Shown: piece by piece, positions 1 to 6,942 of the stretch | Layout: each line of letters opens with the position of its first letter | Position numbering within the stretch: position 1 is the first letter of the stretch | Assembly (NCBI GenBank): GCA_945897655.1 | Contig: CAMDHB010000009.1 | Span: 1 to 24,583 of the forward strand | Length of the DNA: 24,583 bases | Reading direction: 5' to 3' | DNA from: Pseudorhodobacter antarcticus | GTDB lineage: Bacteria > Pseudomonadota > Alphaproteobacteria > Rhodobacterales > Rhodobacteraceae | Notes under the pieces: model-generated | What the model saw: the letters and a program-made list of their open reading frames with translations, nothing else | Database searches by the model: none | Told to the model about the DNA's origin: nothing | Position numbers and translations under genes: made by a program

Positions 1-1047
1 CCCCATGCCCCCGCGCGCCACAGCCAGAGCCAGACACAGCGCTGCACCGGTCGAAAGCGCGGTCGACATCACTGCAACAACCACCGACCGCACTGCAGCT
101 TGCCACACCGAAAGGGGCAGGTCCGTCAAGCCGGGCAGACCTGACCAGACCACCATAAGCAACGGCAGAGACAAGAACACCGCCGTTGCGGACAAAAGCA
201 CGATGTCACCTGCCCGCTGCCAGCCCATCGATGGTGGGAAGGCCTGAGCCCTGTCCAAACCTGCCCCGAACCCAGCCGTGCGTGTGAACTGGCCAGCCAG
301 CACAACCACAGTCGCGCAGGTGATGAATTGCAGGCCTGCCAATGCGGCAGCACGACCAAGGTCGAAGTCGAACCGCAGCGCCTGATAGATGGCAAGCTCC
401 AAGGTCGTGGCGCGGGGTCCTCCGCCAAAGGTCAGCGAGACGACAAAACTGCTCATGCACAGCAGGAAGACCAGGGCAAAGGCACCTGGCAGAAGGTCGC
501 GCAACATGGGCAGTTCGATGTGCCGAAAGAACGCGGATGCCGGAAGGTCAAGGGTTTGTGCCAGCCGCAACCGTTCGGCCGGAATGCCGGTCCAGCCATT
601 CATAAAGATGCGGGTCACAAGGGGCAGGTTGAAGAAAACATTCGTCAAGACAACGCCTTGCACCCCAAAGATCGACACCTGCGGAAGGCCCAGAAAATCC
701 AGCATCTGATTGGCCACCCCATTGCGGCCATAAACCGACAGCATGCCCACCACCGCCACCACGACGGGCAAAAGGAACGGCACCCCCATCAGCGCCACCA
801 TGGCCCCCCGTCCCGGAAAGCGCCGCCGCGCCAAGGCTCGGGCGATTGGTATGGCCAGCACTGTTGACACAAGGGCCGACAGTGCTGCCTGTTTCAGGGT
901 AAAGCTGAACGCCTGCCAGTCTGCCGGTCGCAACCCAAAGGTATCAGCCTGCCACGCCAGAACAGCGGCACTGCCCAGAACAAGGGTCACAGGCACCGCA
1001 GACAGCGCCAAAGCGGGCAGGTTCAGCGGGACAGGATGGTTTGCCAT
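1..1047 (-). CDS. thiP: Thiamine/TPP ABC transporter permease ThiP, C-terminus cut by window edge
   Basis: Reading the minus strand from an ATG at 1047 gives 349 codons open to the window edge. ThiP is a fused two-domain inner-membrane permease (usually a little over 500 residues) that moves thiamine delivered by ThiB, powered by the ATPase ThiQ. The visible part holds the first permease domain with several hydrophobic segments and an EAA-type cytoplasmic loop near residues 157-187 (ERLRLAQTLDLPASAFF, then HIELPMLRDLLPGA), where the ATPase would dock, and then the start of the second half. The start lies inside thiB, overlapping it by 25 bases. A GAGG stretch sits almost against the ATG, so the spacing is poor and the exact start is uncertain. 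Co-transcription with thiB behind the TPP riboswitch is expected. thiQ would lie beyond the left edge, which I cannot see. Confidence 0.9.
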   Translation of the reverse strand, partial: MANHPVPLNLPALALSAVPVTLVLGSAAVLAWQADTFGLRPADWQAFSFTLKQAALSALVSTVLAIPIARALARRRFPGRGAMVALMGVPFLLPVVVAVVGMLSVYGRNGVANQMLDFLGLPQVSIFGVQGVVLTNVFFNLPLVTRIFMNGWTGIPAERLRLAQTLDLPASAFFRHIELPMLRDLLPGAFALVFLLCMSSFVVSLTFGGGPRATTLELAIYQALRFDFDLGRAAALAGLQFITCATVVVLAGQFTRTAGFGAGLDRAQAFPPSMGWQRAGDIVLLSATAVFLSLPLLMVVWSGLPGLTDLPLSVWQAAVRSVVVAVMSTALSTGAALCLALAVARGGMG

Positions 1048-2009
1048 TCCTCAACGGCAGCCTGCCGCCCCTCCTCTGCCTCTGTTGCCGAGAAGAGCAG
1101 CGACTTGCCCGGGTTTATCATGGTTTCAAAGCCTGCAGGCAAACCCTGCGCCGGAGTTTTCGCTGGATACATCCAGTTTGTGGTGGGCAAAACGGCTTGG
1201 GCCTCGTCCGAACCCAGATAGGTCAGGAAGGCGCGGGCCAGATCAGGGGTCTGGCTGGCGGCCAGCATGCCTGCCACTTCGACCTGCATATAGTGGCCGT
1301 CGCTGAACAGGGCAGCGGATTTGGTGGCGTCCTGTTCTGCGATCAGGTGATAAGCGGGGGAGGTGGTGTAAGACAGGACCATGTCCGCCTCGCCCGACAG
1401 GAACAGACCGTAAGCCTGATCCCACGAGGGGGTAACGGTCAGGATATTGTCGGCCAGATCGGTCCAGAACGCAGCAGAGTCTGCGCCATAAACCGCCTTG
1501 ACCCACATCAGCAGCCCAAGGCCGGGTGTGGATGAACGGGGGTCTTGGATCACGATCTTGAGTGGGGATGCCACAAGCTCCGCAAAGGATGTCGGCGGGG
1601 TGGCCAGCTTGGTGTTGTCATAGACAAATGCGAACCAGCCCCAATCATAGGGAATGAACAGCGGGTCGGCAAACGGCACGGGCAGGTCATTGGCCAGTGA
1701 CAGATCATGTGGCGCGAAGAGCCCGGTTTTGCCGGCATTTTCGGTCAGTGAGGTGTCAAGCCCGACCACAACATCAACGTCGGTTTGCGCCCCCTCCAGC
1801 TTCAGCCGCGCCAGAATGGCTGCGCCGTCGCCACCTGTGACCCATTGCAGGTCGCAGGCACAGGTTGCCTCGAACCCCGCCTCGATGGCGGGCCCCGGGC
1901 CCCATTCGGCGGTGAAGCTGTCGTAAGTCAGGACGGTCAGCACGGGCGTTTCTGCATGGGCCGTCAGGGCCACGGAAGACAACGCCAGTGCAAGATGGAT
2001 GGTACGCAT
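1023..2009 (-). CDS. thiB: Thiamine-binding periplasmic protein ThiB
   Basis: This 328-residue protein is the solute-binding component of the ThiBPQ thiamine ABC importer, acting in the periplasm. Residues 1-19 are a signal peptide (basic start, LALALSSVALTAHA, cleavage after AHA). The mature protein opens with VLTVLTYDSF, then a GFEATC-type segment, and carries the YDWGWFAFVYD and PGLGLLMWVK stretches typical of the TbpA/ThiB family. I chose the ATG at 2009 because GGAG sits six bases upstream and the signal peptide begins there. The same frame stays open upstream to 2327, but that stretch is the riboswitch and promoter, so it is not coding. thiP overlaps its 3' end. The TPP riboswitch upstream independently supports thiamine as the substrate. 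Confidence 0.93.
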   Translation of the reverse strand: MRTIHLALALSSVALTAHAETPVLTVLTYDSFTAEWGPGPAIEAGFEATCACDLQWVTGGDGAAILARLKLEGAQTDVDVVVGLDTSLTENAGKTGLFAPHDLSLANDLPVPFADPLFIPYDWGWFAFVYDNTKLATPPTSFAELVASPLKIVIQDPRSSTPGLGLLMWVKAVYGADSAAFWTDLADNILTVTPSWDQAYGLFLSGEADMVLSYTTSPAYHLIAEQDATKSAALFSDGHYMQVEVAGMLAASQTPDLARAFLTYLGSDEAQAVLPTTNWMYPAKTPAQGLPAGFETMINPGKSLLFSATEAEEGRQAAVEEWQTILSR

Positions 2010-2016
2010 TTCACTC

Positions 2017-2042
2017 TCCATTCTGCGACGGGCGGGAATGGA
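2017..2042 (-). promoter_or_regulatory. Putative Shine-Dalgarno-masking hairpin of the thiB leader
   Basis: On the minus strand TCCATTC (2042-2036) and GAATGGA (2023-2017) are perfect 7-base complements around a 12-base loop. The right arm covers most of the thiB ribosome site GGAG (2019-2016). I see no U-tract between the riboswitch and the thiB ATG, so translational control through this hairpin is more plausible than intrinsic termination. The pairing is seen; the regulatory role is inferred. Confidence 0.5.
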
Positions 2043-2058
2043 TATGGGACTGCCCAAC

Positions 2059-2140
2059 ACCTTCCCTCCGCCGGTATGATCCGGTTCAGGTTCGACGGGT
2101 CCGCTTGCGCATCTCAGTCTGTTGCCAGACACCCCGAGGT
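2059..2140 (-). promoter_or_regulatory. TPP riboswitch (THI element)
   Basis: The minus strand reads ACCTCGGGGTG, then CTGAGA, then GACCC, then TGAACC, then CCGGATCATACCGGCG and GGAGGGAAGGT. These are the conserved blocks of the thiamine pyrophosphate riboswitch in order. The closing P1 helix is visible: ACCT at 2140-2137 pairs with AGGT at 2062-2059. It ends 49 bases before the thiB start codon. Known members bind TPP and switch off thiamine transport or synthesis genes when TPP is plentiful. Confidence 0.96.
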
Positions 2141-2147
2141 ATAGGTG

Positions 2148-2175
2148 AACATAGGTCATTGCGGTGCAGGTGCAA
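2148..2175 (-). promoter_or_regulatory. Candidate sigma-70-type promoter for thiBP
   Basis: On the minus strand TTGCAC (2175-2170) and TATGTT (2153-2148) are separated by 16 bases and sit just before the first base of the riboswitch, as a promoter should. The -10 box is reasonable and the -35 box matches only its first three bases, so the call rests mainly on position. Confidence 0.35.
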
Positions 2176-2371
2176 GGGGGTGTGGTGCGACCGCTGCAAG
2201 CTGTTGGGAACGTTGTGTTAATCGGCCTGGTGAATGAAAGATGAACGACCTGGATTGTGCCTGCATTACGCCTGGAAACCCACTTCAGGATTTCCCACAG
2301 TCCCGCGGCGGTGGACGTGTTAACCAATGCGCGCGAATCAGGCCGTAGTGCCCAAGAAAAGGACCATTTTG

Positions 2372-2965
2372 ATGATGAAATTTGCCACCCTTTGCGCCGC
2401 CCTTGTTTTTGCCAGCCCGGTCTGGGCGGAATGCGTGACTTTCAAAAGCATCACAAAGGGCATAACGGTCACCCATGCCGATGGGTCGATCTGGACGGTG
2501 CGGCGGGGCGCGCGGAACAACATCCGCATGGACCAGACCAACGCAACCGGGGTCTATGCCAAATATGTCGAAGGACCCTATGGCGTTTTTCCGAGCGAAT
2601 CGACACGCAACAACATTGGGTCAACCACCGAATACACCTATGCCAAGGCCCCTCCGGAGCCGAGCATCACGATGGACTGGACCAGCAATTACAAGGTCAA
2701 CTACATCCCCAATCGCGACAAATCGCGGGAAGATTGGCGCAGGGGCAAGGCGCGGGTCACGGCGGCGGATTTGCGGGAGGTGACAATATCGGGCTGCCCC
2801 TACCGGGTGATGGGGGTGGACGTCGCGTTGGCGTCGGACGACCGGGTGACGGTGTTTCACTATGCCTATTTCCCTGACCTGCGGTTTGGCACGCAAACCC
2901 GGATCACCTACGACGGCGGCGACAAGGTCGAGGCGGGGATCGTGGCGATGGTGCCCATGAAATAG
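2372..2965 (+). CDS. Secreted protein of unknown function
   Basis: A 197-residue protein that I do not recognise. The start at 2372 is preferred because AAAGGA lies about eight bases upstream and translation from there gives a clean signal peptide (MMKFATLCAALVFASPVWA, cleavage before ECVTF). A second ATG follows directly at 2375. The mature part is beta-rich in character, with three cysteines in all, one of them (ISGCPYRV) late in the chain, and no obvious membrane anchor, so a periplasmic or secreted location is likely. It runs in the same direction as aroC with a 51-base gap holding a GC-rich hairpin. It is divergent from the thiB leader. No function can be read from the sequence. Confidence 0.8.
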   Translation: MMKFATLCAALVFASPVWAECVTFKSITKGITVTHADGSIWTVRRGARNNIRMDQTNATGVYAKYVEGPYGVFPSESTRNNIGSTTEYTYAKAPPEPSITMDWTSNYKVNYIPNRDKSREDWRRGKARVTAADLREVTISGCPYRVMGVDVALASDDRVTVFHYAYFPDLRFGTQTRITYDGGDKVEAGIVAMVPMK

Positions 2966-2973
2966 CCTTCACC

Positions 2974-3002
2974 CCTGCCCCGAATTCGCCTATGGGGGCG
3001 GG
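2974..3002 (+). terminator. GC-rich hairpin between the secreted protein gene and aroC
   Basis: CCTGCCCC (2974-2981) can pair with GGGGCGGG (2995-3002) over eight base pairs, one of them G-U, around a 13-base loop. There is no U-tract, so it is a weak terminator candidate. It ends two bases before the aroC ribosome site GGGAGA and might instead shape the aroC leader. Confidence 0.3.
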
Positions 3003-3016
3003 AAGGGAGACTTCGT

Positions 3017-4117
3017 ATGAGCCTGAATACCTTTGGACATCTGTTCCGTGTCACCACCTGGGGCGAAAGCCACGGCCCGGCCATTGGCTGCACGGTGGAC
3101 GGGTGTCCTCCCGGATTGGCCCTGTCTGAGGTGGATTTGCAGCCCTGGCTGGACCGGCGCAAGCCCGGGCAGAACAAGTACACCACCCAGCGGCAAGAGG
3201 CTGATGAGGTGCGCATCCTGTCGGGTGTGTTCGAAGGGCTGACCACGGGCACGCCCATTCAGTTGATGATCGAGAATACCGACCAGCGGTCCAAGGATTA
3301 TGGCGACATCGCGCAAAGCTTTCGCCCCGGTCATGCCGATATCACCTATCACCAGAAGTATGGGGTCAGGGATTACCGCGGTGGTGGGCGGTCCTCGGCC
3401 CGGGAAACCGCGGCACGGGTGGCGGCGGGTGGCGTGGCGCGGGCGGTGCTGGCAGCGCTGGCGCCAACGGTCAGGATCACCGGCTATATGGTGCAGATGG
3501 GGCCGCACGGGATTGACCGGGCGCGACTGGATCTGGGGCAGGTGCCGCAGAACCCGTTCTGGTGCCCCGACAGCGTGGCGGCGGCAGATTGGGCCGACTA
3601 TCTGGACGGCCTGCGCAAGTCGGGCAATTCGGTGGGCGCGGTGATTGAAGTTGTGGCCGAAGGGGTTCCTGCCGGGTTGGGCGCGCCGTTGTATGGCAAG
3701 CTGGACAGTGATCTGGCGTCTGCGATGATGTCGATCAACGCGGTCAAAGGGGTTGAGATTGGCGACGGGATGGCCGCTGCGGCCCTGACCGGGGTCGAGA
3801 ATGCTGATGAGATGCGGATGGGGCCGGGGGGCGTTGAGTTTCTGACGAACCATGCAGGCGGGATTTTGGGGGGCATTTCCAGCGGTCAGCCGGTGGTGTG
3901 CCGGTTTGCGGTCAAGCCGACCTCGTCGATCCTGACGCCGCGCCGGACGATCAATGCGCGGGGCGAAGAGGTGGATCTGATCACCAAGGGGCGGCATGAC
4001 CCCTGCGTGGGCATCCGCGCCGTGCCGGTGGGCGAAGCGATGATGGCGCTGGTGTTGGCGGATCATCTGCTGCTGGACCGTGGGCAAACCGGCGGTGTGC
4101 GTGGTGTGATCGGGTAG
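3017..4117 (+). CDS. aroC: Chorismate synthase
   Basis: AroC converts 5-enolpyruvylshikimate-3-phosphate to chorismate, the last step of the shikimate pathway, using reduced FMN, in the cytoplasm. At 366 residues the length is normal for bacterial AroC. All three family signatures are present: GESHGPAIGCTVDGCPPG (residues 16-33), the GGGRSSARETAARVAAG block, and the C-terminal GRHDPCVGIRAVPVGEAM block. The start has a strong ribosome site (GGAAGGGAGA) just upstream. It may be transcribed alone or with the small secreted protein before it. A hairpin follows the stop codon. Confidence 0.98.
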   Translation: MSLNTFGHLFRVTTWGESHGPAIGCTVDGCPPGLALSEVDLQPWLDRRKPGQNKYTTQRQEADEVRILSGVFEGLTTGTPIQLMIENTDQRSKDYGDIAQSFRPGHADITYHQKYGVRDYRGGGRSSARETAARVAAGGVARAVLAALAPTVRITGYMVQMGPHGIDRARLDLGQVPQNPFWCPDSVAAADWADYLDGLRKSGNSVGAVIEVVAEGVPAGLGAPLYGKLDSDLASAMMSINAVKGVEIGDGMAAAALTGVENADEMRMGPGGVEFLTNHAGGILGGISSGQPVVCRFAVKPTSSILTPRRTINARGEEVDLITKGRHDPCVGIRAVPVGEAMMALVLADHLLLDRGQTGGVRGVIG

Positions 4118-4133
4118 GCTTGAGCTGGAATAG

Positions 4134-4156
4134 CCGAAGGTCCGGGGGACCTTTGG
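4134..4156 (+). terminator. Likely aroC terminator hairpin
   Basis: CCGAAGGTCC and GGACCTTTGG form a ten-base-pair stem with one G-U pair and a GGG loop, 17 bases after the aroC stop. The short T run is inside the stem rather than after it, so this is not a textbook intrinsic terminator. Confidence 0.45.
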
Positions 4157-4213
4157 CCCCGCTCATGTGGAGAGTATCAGCAATACTGTGTCATCATGTT
4201 GTGCCGAAGGGCG

Positions 4214-4265
4214 GCGCCTGACCTGGGGCGGGCGAGAAGCGCCTGCCCAGGGGCAGGTCAGGCGC
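4214..4265. repeat. Strong GC-rich inverted repeat between aroC and the fzlA-like gene
   Basis: GCGCCTGACCTG (4214-4225) is perfectly complementary to CAGGTCAGGCGC (4254-4265). Inside it GGGCGGGCG (4226-4234) pairs with CGCCTGCCC (4240-4248) around an AGAAG loop, leaving only AGGGG bulged. The whole makes an almost continuous 21-base-pair hairpin. It lies between convergent genes, so it could end transcription from either side, or be a REP-like repeat. The rest of 4157-4351 shows no open frame or motif that I can support. Confidence 0.6.
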
Positions 4266-4351
4266 TGCCCGGATCGCTTGGTGCGACCGGGCGGCAGACG
4301 GCACCGTTGCGATGTGGCGGACGCTAGGGCGCCCGCCAGACTGCGGTTAGA

Positions 4352-5017
4352 TCAGAAATCGAGATCGGCGTAGTGGGCGGGGGGTGGGAAGCCGGGGACC
4401 TGATCGGCCAGAAGGGTGCGGAAGGACGGGCGGGATTTGATCTTGGCGTACCAGTCCTTGACGGCGGTTGAGCGGTTCCAATCGACGTCCGAGATATAGT
4501 CGAGCGAAGACAGATGCGCGGCGGCGGCAAAATCGGCCAGTGTCATCATGTCACCGGCCAGCCAGCGGCGTTGTTCCAACAGGGCATTCAGATAGTCGAT
4601 ATGATGCTTGATCCGGCCCGCACCGGATTTCACGTTCTTGGAATCCGGGTAACCTTGGCCCATCAGTTTCTTGTGGACCCGCTCATACAGTAGCTTCGAC
4701 GTCACCTCGGTCTGGAACTTGTCGTCGAACCAGGCGCAGAGGCGGCGCACCTCGTACCTTGTGTCGGGGTCGCGGGGCATCAGGGGGTTGGTGGGGTAGA
4801 TTTCGTCCAGATACTCGCAAATCGCCTGGCTTTCGGACAGGACCCGGTTGTCAATCTTCAGCACCGGCACCTTGCCCGCCGGATTGCGGCGCAGAAAGTC
4901 AGGGGATGCTTCCCAATACCGCTCCTCGACCAGTTCCACTTCCAGTTTCTTCTCGGCCAGAGTCAGGCGGACCTTGCGGCAAAAGGGGGAAAGCGGAAAA
5001 TGATAGAGACGGATCAT
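4352..5017 (-). CDS. fzlA: GST-fold protein, probable FzlA-type cell-division factor
   Basis: A 221-residue protein with glutathione S-transferase architecture: a thioredoxin-like N-terminal half (YHFPLSPFCRKVRLTLAEKK, then NPAGKVPVL and the LSESQAICEYLDE cis-proline/Ser region) followed by an all-helical half with WLAGDMMTLADFAAAAHLSS. The C-terminal tail ending in HYADLDF resembles FzlA of Caulobacter, a GST homologue that binds FtsZ and shapes division, whose conserved tail is important for that work. The tail match is from memory, so an ordinary GST cannot be excluded. The gene stands alone on the minus strand, convergent with aroC and separated from mtgA upstream by a palindromic element. 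Pairing with the nearby peptidoglycan synthase mtgA would fit a cell-envelope role. Confidence 0.75.
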   Translation of the reverse strand: MIRLYHFPLSPFCRKVRLTLAEKKLEVELVEERYWEASPDFLRRNPAGKVPVLKIDNRVLSESQAICEYLDEIYPTNPLMPRDPDTRYEVRRLCAWFDDKFQTEVTSKLLYERVHKKLMGQGYPDSKNVKSGAGRIKHHIDYLNALLEQRRWLAGDMMTLADFAAAAHLSSLDYISDVDWNRSTAVKDWYAKIKSRPSFRTLLADQVPGFPPPAHYADLDF

Positions 5018-5087
5018 TGGGGAAGGCCTTTGGGGTCGGACACCACTTCCATGCTACGGACCGGCGGGGATTTCAACAGGGATGCTT

Positions 5088-5187
5088 AGAGCGGTTCAGG
5101 TTTTCATGGAAACAAGATATCGAAAAACGCGTTCGAACATCTGTGAGAGGCAGCGATTTTCGATGCCATGCAAACCTGAACCGCTTT
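5088..5187. repeat. 100-base imperfect palindrome abutting the mtgA stop codon
   Basis: AGCGGTTCAGGTTT (5090-5103) and AAACCTGAACCGCT (5172-5185) are perfect 14-base inverted repeats. Inside them CATGG/CCATG and ATCGAAAAACGC/GCGATTTTCGAT also pair with a single mismatch, so nearly the whole element can fold on itself around a loop near 5129-5151. The right end runs into the mtgA stop codon (5186-5188). The form suggests a small interspersed palindromic repeat (MITE- or REP-like) or a terminator for mtgA. Copy number elsewhere in the genome is not visible from here. Confidence 0.65.
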
Positions 5188-5905
5188 AGTCCTTGACCTC
5201 GAAACAGGCGGCGCGGCCGTCGGCCTGAATGGTTTCGGCCCCGGAGATGATTTGCCGGGCGCGGTTTTTCACATAGGGGCCGGGTTTGCCGGCGTTGTAT
5301 TCCTTGGGGTTGGGCAGAACAGCGGCAAGGCGTGCGGATTGGGTGGCGGACAGGTCGCGGGCGTCGATGTCCCAGTAGTGCCGGGCGGCGGCCTGAACGC
5401 CAAAAACACCTTCGGCAAACTCGGCCTGATTCAGGTACATCTCCAGAATGCGCTGTTTGGACCAGACCAGTTCCATCACCGGGGTCAGGGCCGCCTCCAT
5501 CGCCTTGCGCACCCAGGAGCGGTTGTGCCACAGGAACACATTCTTGACCACCTGCTGGCTGATCGTTGACGCGCCGCGCCCGGAGCCGCCGTCAATGGCG
5601 TCACGAATCGCCTCCATGTCAAAGCCCCAGTGCAGGCAGAAATTGGCATCCTCGGCCGCGACGGCGGAGCGGCCCATTTCGGGGGCGATCTCGTCGATAT
5701 TGACCCAGTCGCGTTCAATGCCGCCCAGACGCCAGCTTTCCTGCCATTGATAGATGTTGCCGGGTGGAGGGAGGAAGGAAAAGAGCAGGATCAGCACCAG
5801 ATAGAAGGCCGCAACCCCAAGAATACCGCGCCAAAGCCACCCCAAACCCCGGCGCCACAGGGGTCGGGGTTTGGGGGGTGGCACGGGTTTCGGCTTTTTT
5901 GTCAT
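5186..5905 (-). CDS. mtgA: Monofunctional biosynthetic peptidoglycan transglycosylase
   Basis: MtgA polymerises lipid II into glycan strands at the outer face of the inner membrane, without a transpeptidase domain. The 239-residue protein has a short Pro/Lys/Arg-rich cytoplasmic tail, one transmembrane helix near residues 27-46, and a single GT51 domain. Family motifs are in order: EDANF with the catalytic Glu at 85 followed by HWGFD, GASTISQQ (111-118), the KAMEAAL segment, and ILEMYLN (153-159). Length and architecture are those of MtgA, and there is no penicillin-binding domain. The DUF1269 gene lies 39 bases upstream on the same strand, so the two may be co-transcribed. A palindromic element touches its stop codon. 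Confidence 0.96.
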   Translation of the reverse strand: MTKKPKPVPPPKPRPLWRRGLGWLWRGILGVAAFYLVLILLFSFLPPPGNIYQWQESWRLGGIERDWVNIDEIAPEMGRSAVAAEDANFCLHWGFDMEAIRDAIDGGSGRGASTISQQVVKNVFLWHNRSWVRKAMEAALTPVMELVWSKQRILEMYLNQAEFAEGVFGVQAAARHYWDIDARDLSATQSARLAAVLPNPKEYNAGKPGPYVKNRARQIISGAETIQADGRAACFEVKD

Positions 5906-5944
5906 GAACCAAGCAATGACCCGAGGGCCAAGGTTTGGTCAAGA

Positions 5945-6448
5945 TCAGATCACGGGGGTTGTGGGTTCAAGGGCGGCACGCAGGCTGGCCTCGATATTCT
6001 CATTCAATGAGGTTTGCAGGACATGGCCCTTGGCGTGGAACTGCGCCATCCGGTCGATCACCTTGTCAGCGGTGATCTTGCGGGTCAGGAAAAACACGGC
6101 GGCGGTGCCCGGCTTCAGCGATGCGCCAAGGCCGCGCATGAAATCATCATCAATGCCGATATCTGACATGCCGCCTGAGACCGCACCCGCACCCGCGCCC
6201 AGAACGACGCCAAGAAAGGGGTTCAGGAACAACAGGCCAATGAACGCCCCCCAAAAACCACCGCTGACGGCACCCAGCGCGGTCAGGTTGGCGGCCTGAT
6301 GCAGTTGCACCTTGTCATCGGCGGAGCGGGTGACGACAACGATATCCTCCATCTCCAGCAGATAGTCCTTTTGCATCTGGGCCAGTTCGGCCCGCATTTC
6401 AAAGGCGGTCGCTTCGTCATCGAAGGCCACGACGATCAGGTCGGACAT
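5945..6448 (-). CDS. DUF1269 family glycine-rich protein
   Basis: A 167-residue protein matching the DUF1269 pattern: an N-terminal alpha/beta part (MSDLIVVAFDDEATAFEM, then DYLLEMEDIVVVTR), a hydrophobic glycine-zipper hairpin (GAVSGGFWGAFIGLLFLNP followed by GVVLGAGAGAVSGG), then a soluble C-terminal part with LKPGTAAVFFL. The central segment suggests membrane association or oligomer packing. Its biochemical role is unknown; the family is often described as stress- or envelope-related. The start at 6448 is supported by GGAG eight bases upstream; an in-frame extension to 6601 has no support. It is divergent from the DUF4342 gene across 173 bases that contain an FNR-like palindrome, and upstream of mtgA. 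Confidence 0.85.
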   Translation of the reverse strand: MSDLIVVAFDDEATAFEMRAELAQMQKDYLLEMEDIVVVTRSADDKVQLHQAANLTALGAVSGGFWGAFIGLLFLNPFLGVVLGAGAGAVSGGMSDIGIDDDFMRGLGASLKPGTAAVFFLTRKITADKVIDRMAQFHAKGHVLQTSLNENIEASLRAALEPTTPVI

Positions 6449-6506
6449 GAGGCATGCTCCTTGTGCAAATGTCCGGGCAGTGTGGCCGGACCGGGGTGCC
6501 CTGGCC

Positions 6507-6520
6507 TTGATGCAAGTCAG
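6507..6520. promoter_or_regulatory. FNR-like binding site in the DUF1269/DUF4342 divergent region
   Basis: TTGAT-GCAA-GTCAG fits the FNR/FnrL/Dnr consensus (TTGAT, four bases, RTCAA) at nine of ten fixed positions. It lies 59 bases from the DUF1269 start and 102 from the DUF4342 start, where an activator or repressor could act on either. One such match in 24 kb can occur by chance, so this is only a candidate. Confidence 0.4.
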
Positions 6521-6621
6521 TACATTTCCAAGAAATGCGTGTCGGTTGATTTCGCTCAAGGTCAGGCGCGCTGCTGTGGCCCAGAATGCAACCATCGGCA
6601 CTGGGCCGATTGGAGGACATC

Positions 6622-6930
6622 ATGGACAATGAAGCCAAGCCGCGCAGGTTCAGCGAGACAATCGAGGTGGCCGGGTCGCAGGTGATTGAACAGGTCAAGC
6701 GGCTGATCAAGGAAGGCAATGTGCGTCAGTTGAAGGTGCATGCCAAAGACAGCGATTTCGCCTTGGAAATGCCGGTCACGGTGGGTGTACTGGTGGGCGG
6801 CGCGGTTGTTCTGACCGCACCCTGGCTGGCCATTCTGGGCGTGATTGCGGCTTTGATGACCCGGGTTGAGATTGAGGTCGAGCGCGATGCCCCCGCAGAG
6901 GTGCCAGAGCCGCCCAAGACCGAAGTCTGA
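6622..6930 (+). CDS. DUF4342 domain protein
   Basis: A 102-residue protein matching the DUF4342 layout: an N-terminal helical part (FSETIEVAGSQVIEQVKRLI), then EGNVRQLKVHAKD, then EMPVTVGVLVGG, one hydrophobic segment (AVVLTAPWLAILGVIAALMT), and a charged, acidic tail rich in Pro and Glu. The family has no assigned function; the N-terminal part recalls a ubiquitin-associated-like helix bundle and the hydrophobic stretch suggests a membrane anchor. The start at 6622 has GGAGG five bases upstream, which settles it over an ATG 36 bases earlier. It is divergent from the DUF1269 gene and followed, 12 bases later, by the Cys-pair protein, with which it probably shares an mRNA. Confidence 0.85.
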   Translation: MDNEAKPRRFSETIEVAGSQVIEQVKRLIKEGNVRQLKVHAKDSDFALEMPVTVGVLVGGAVVLTAPWLAILGVIAALMTRVEIEVERDAPAEVPEPPKTEV

Positions 6931-6942
6931 CAGGGGGCAGCG

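Noticed and set aside
328..867. Open frames opposite thiP
   Set aside because: The minus strand codes for a clear ThiP permease. The plus-strand frames are Gln/His/Arg-rich without any motif.
2010..2327. An N-terminal extension of thiB to 2327
   Set aside because: The segment contains the TPP riboswitch and its probable promoter. A proper ribosome site and signal peptide are found at 2009.
2990..4087. A 365-codon open frame opposite aroC
   Set aside because: Arg/His/Pro-rich antisense shadow of an intact aroC; no ribosome site or family motif.
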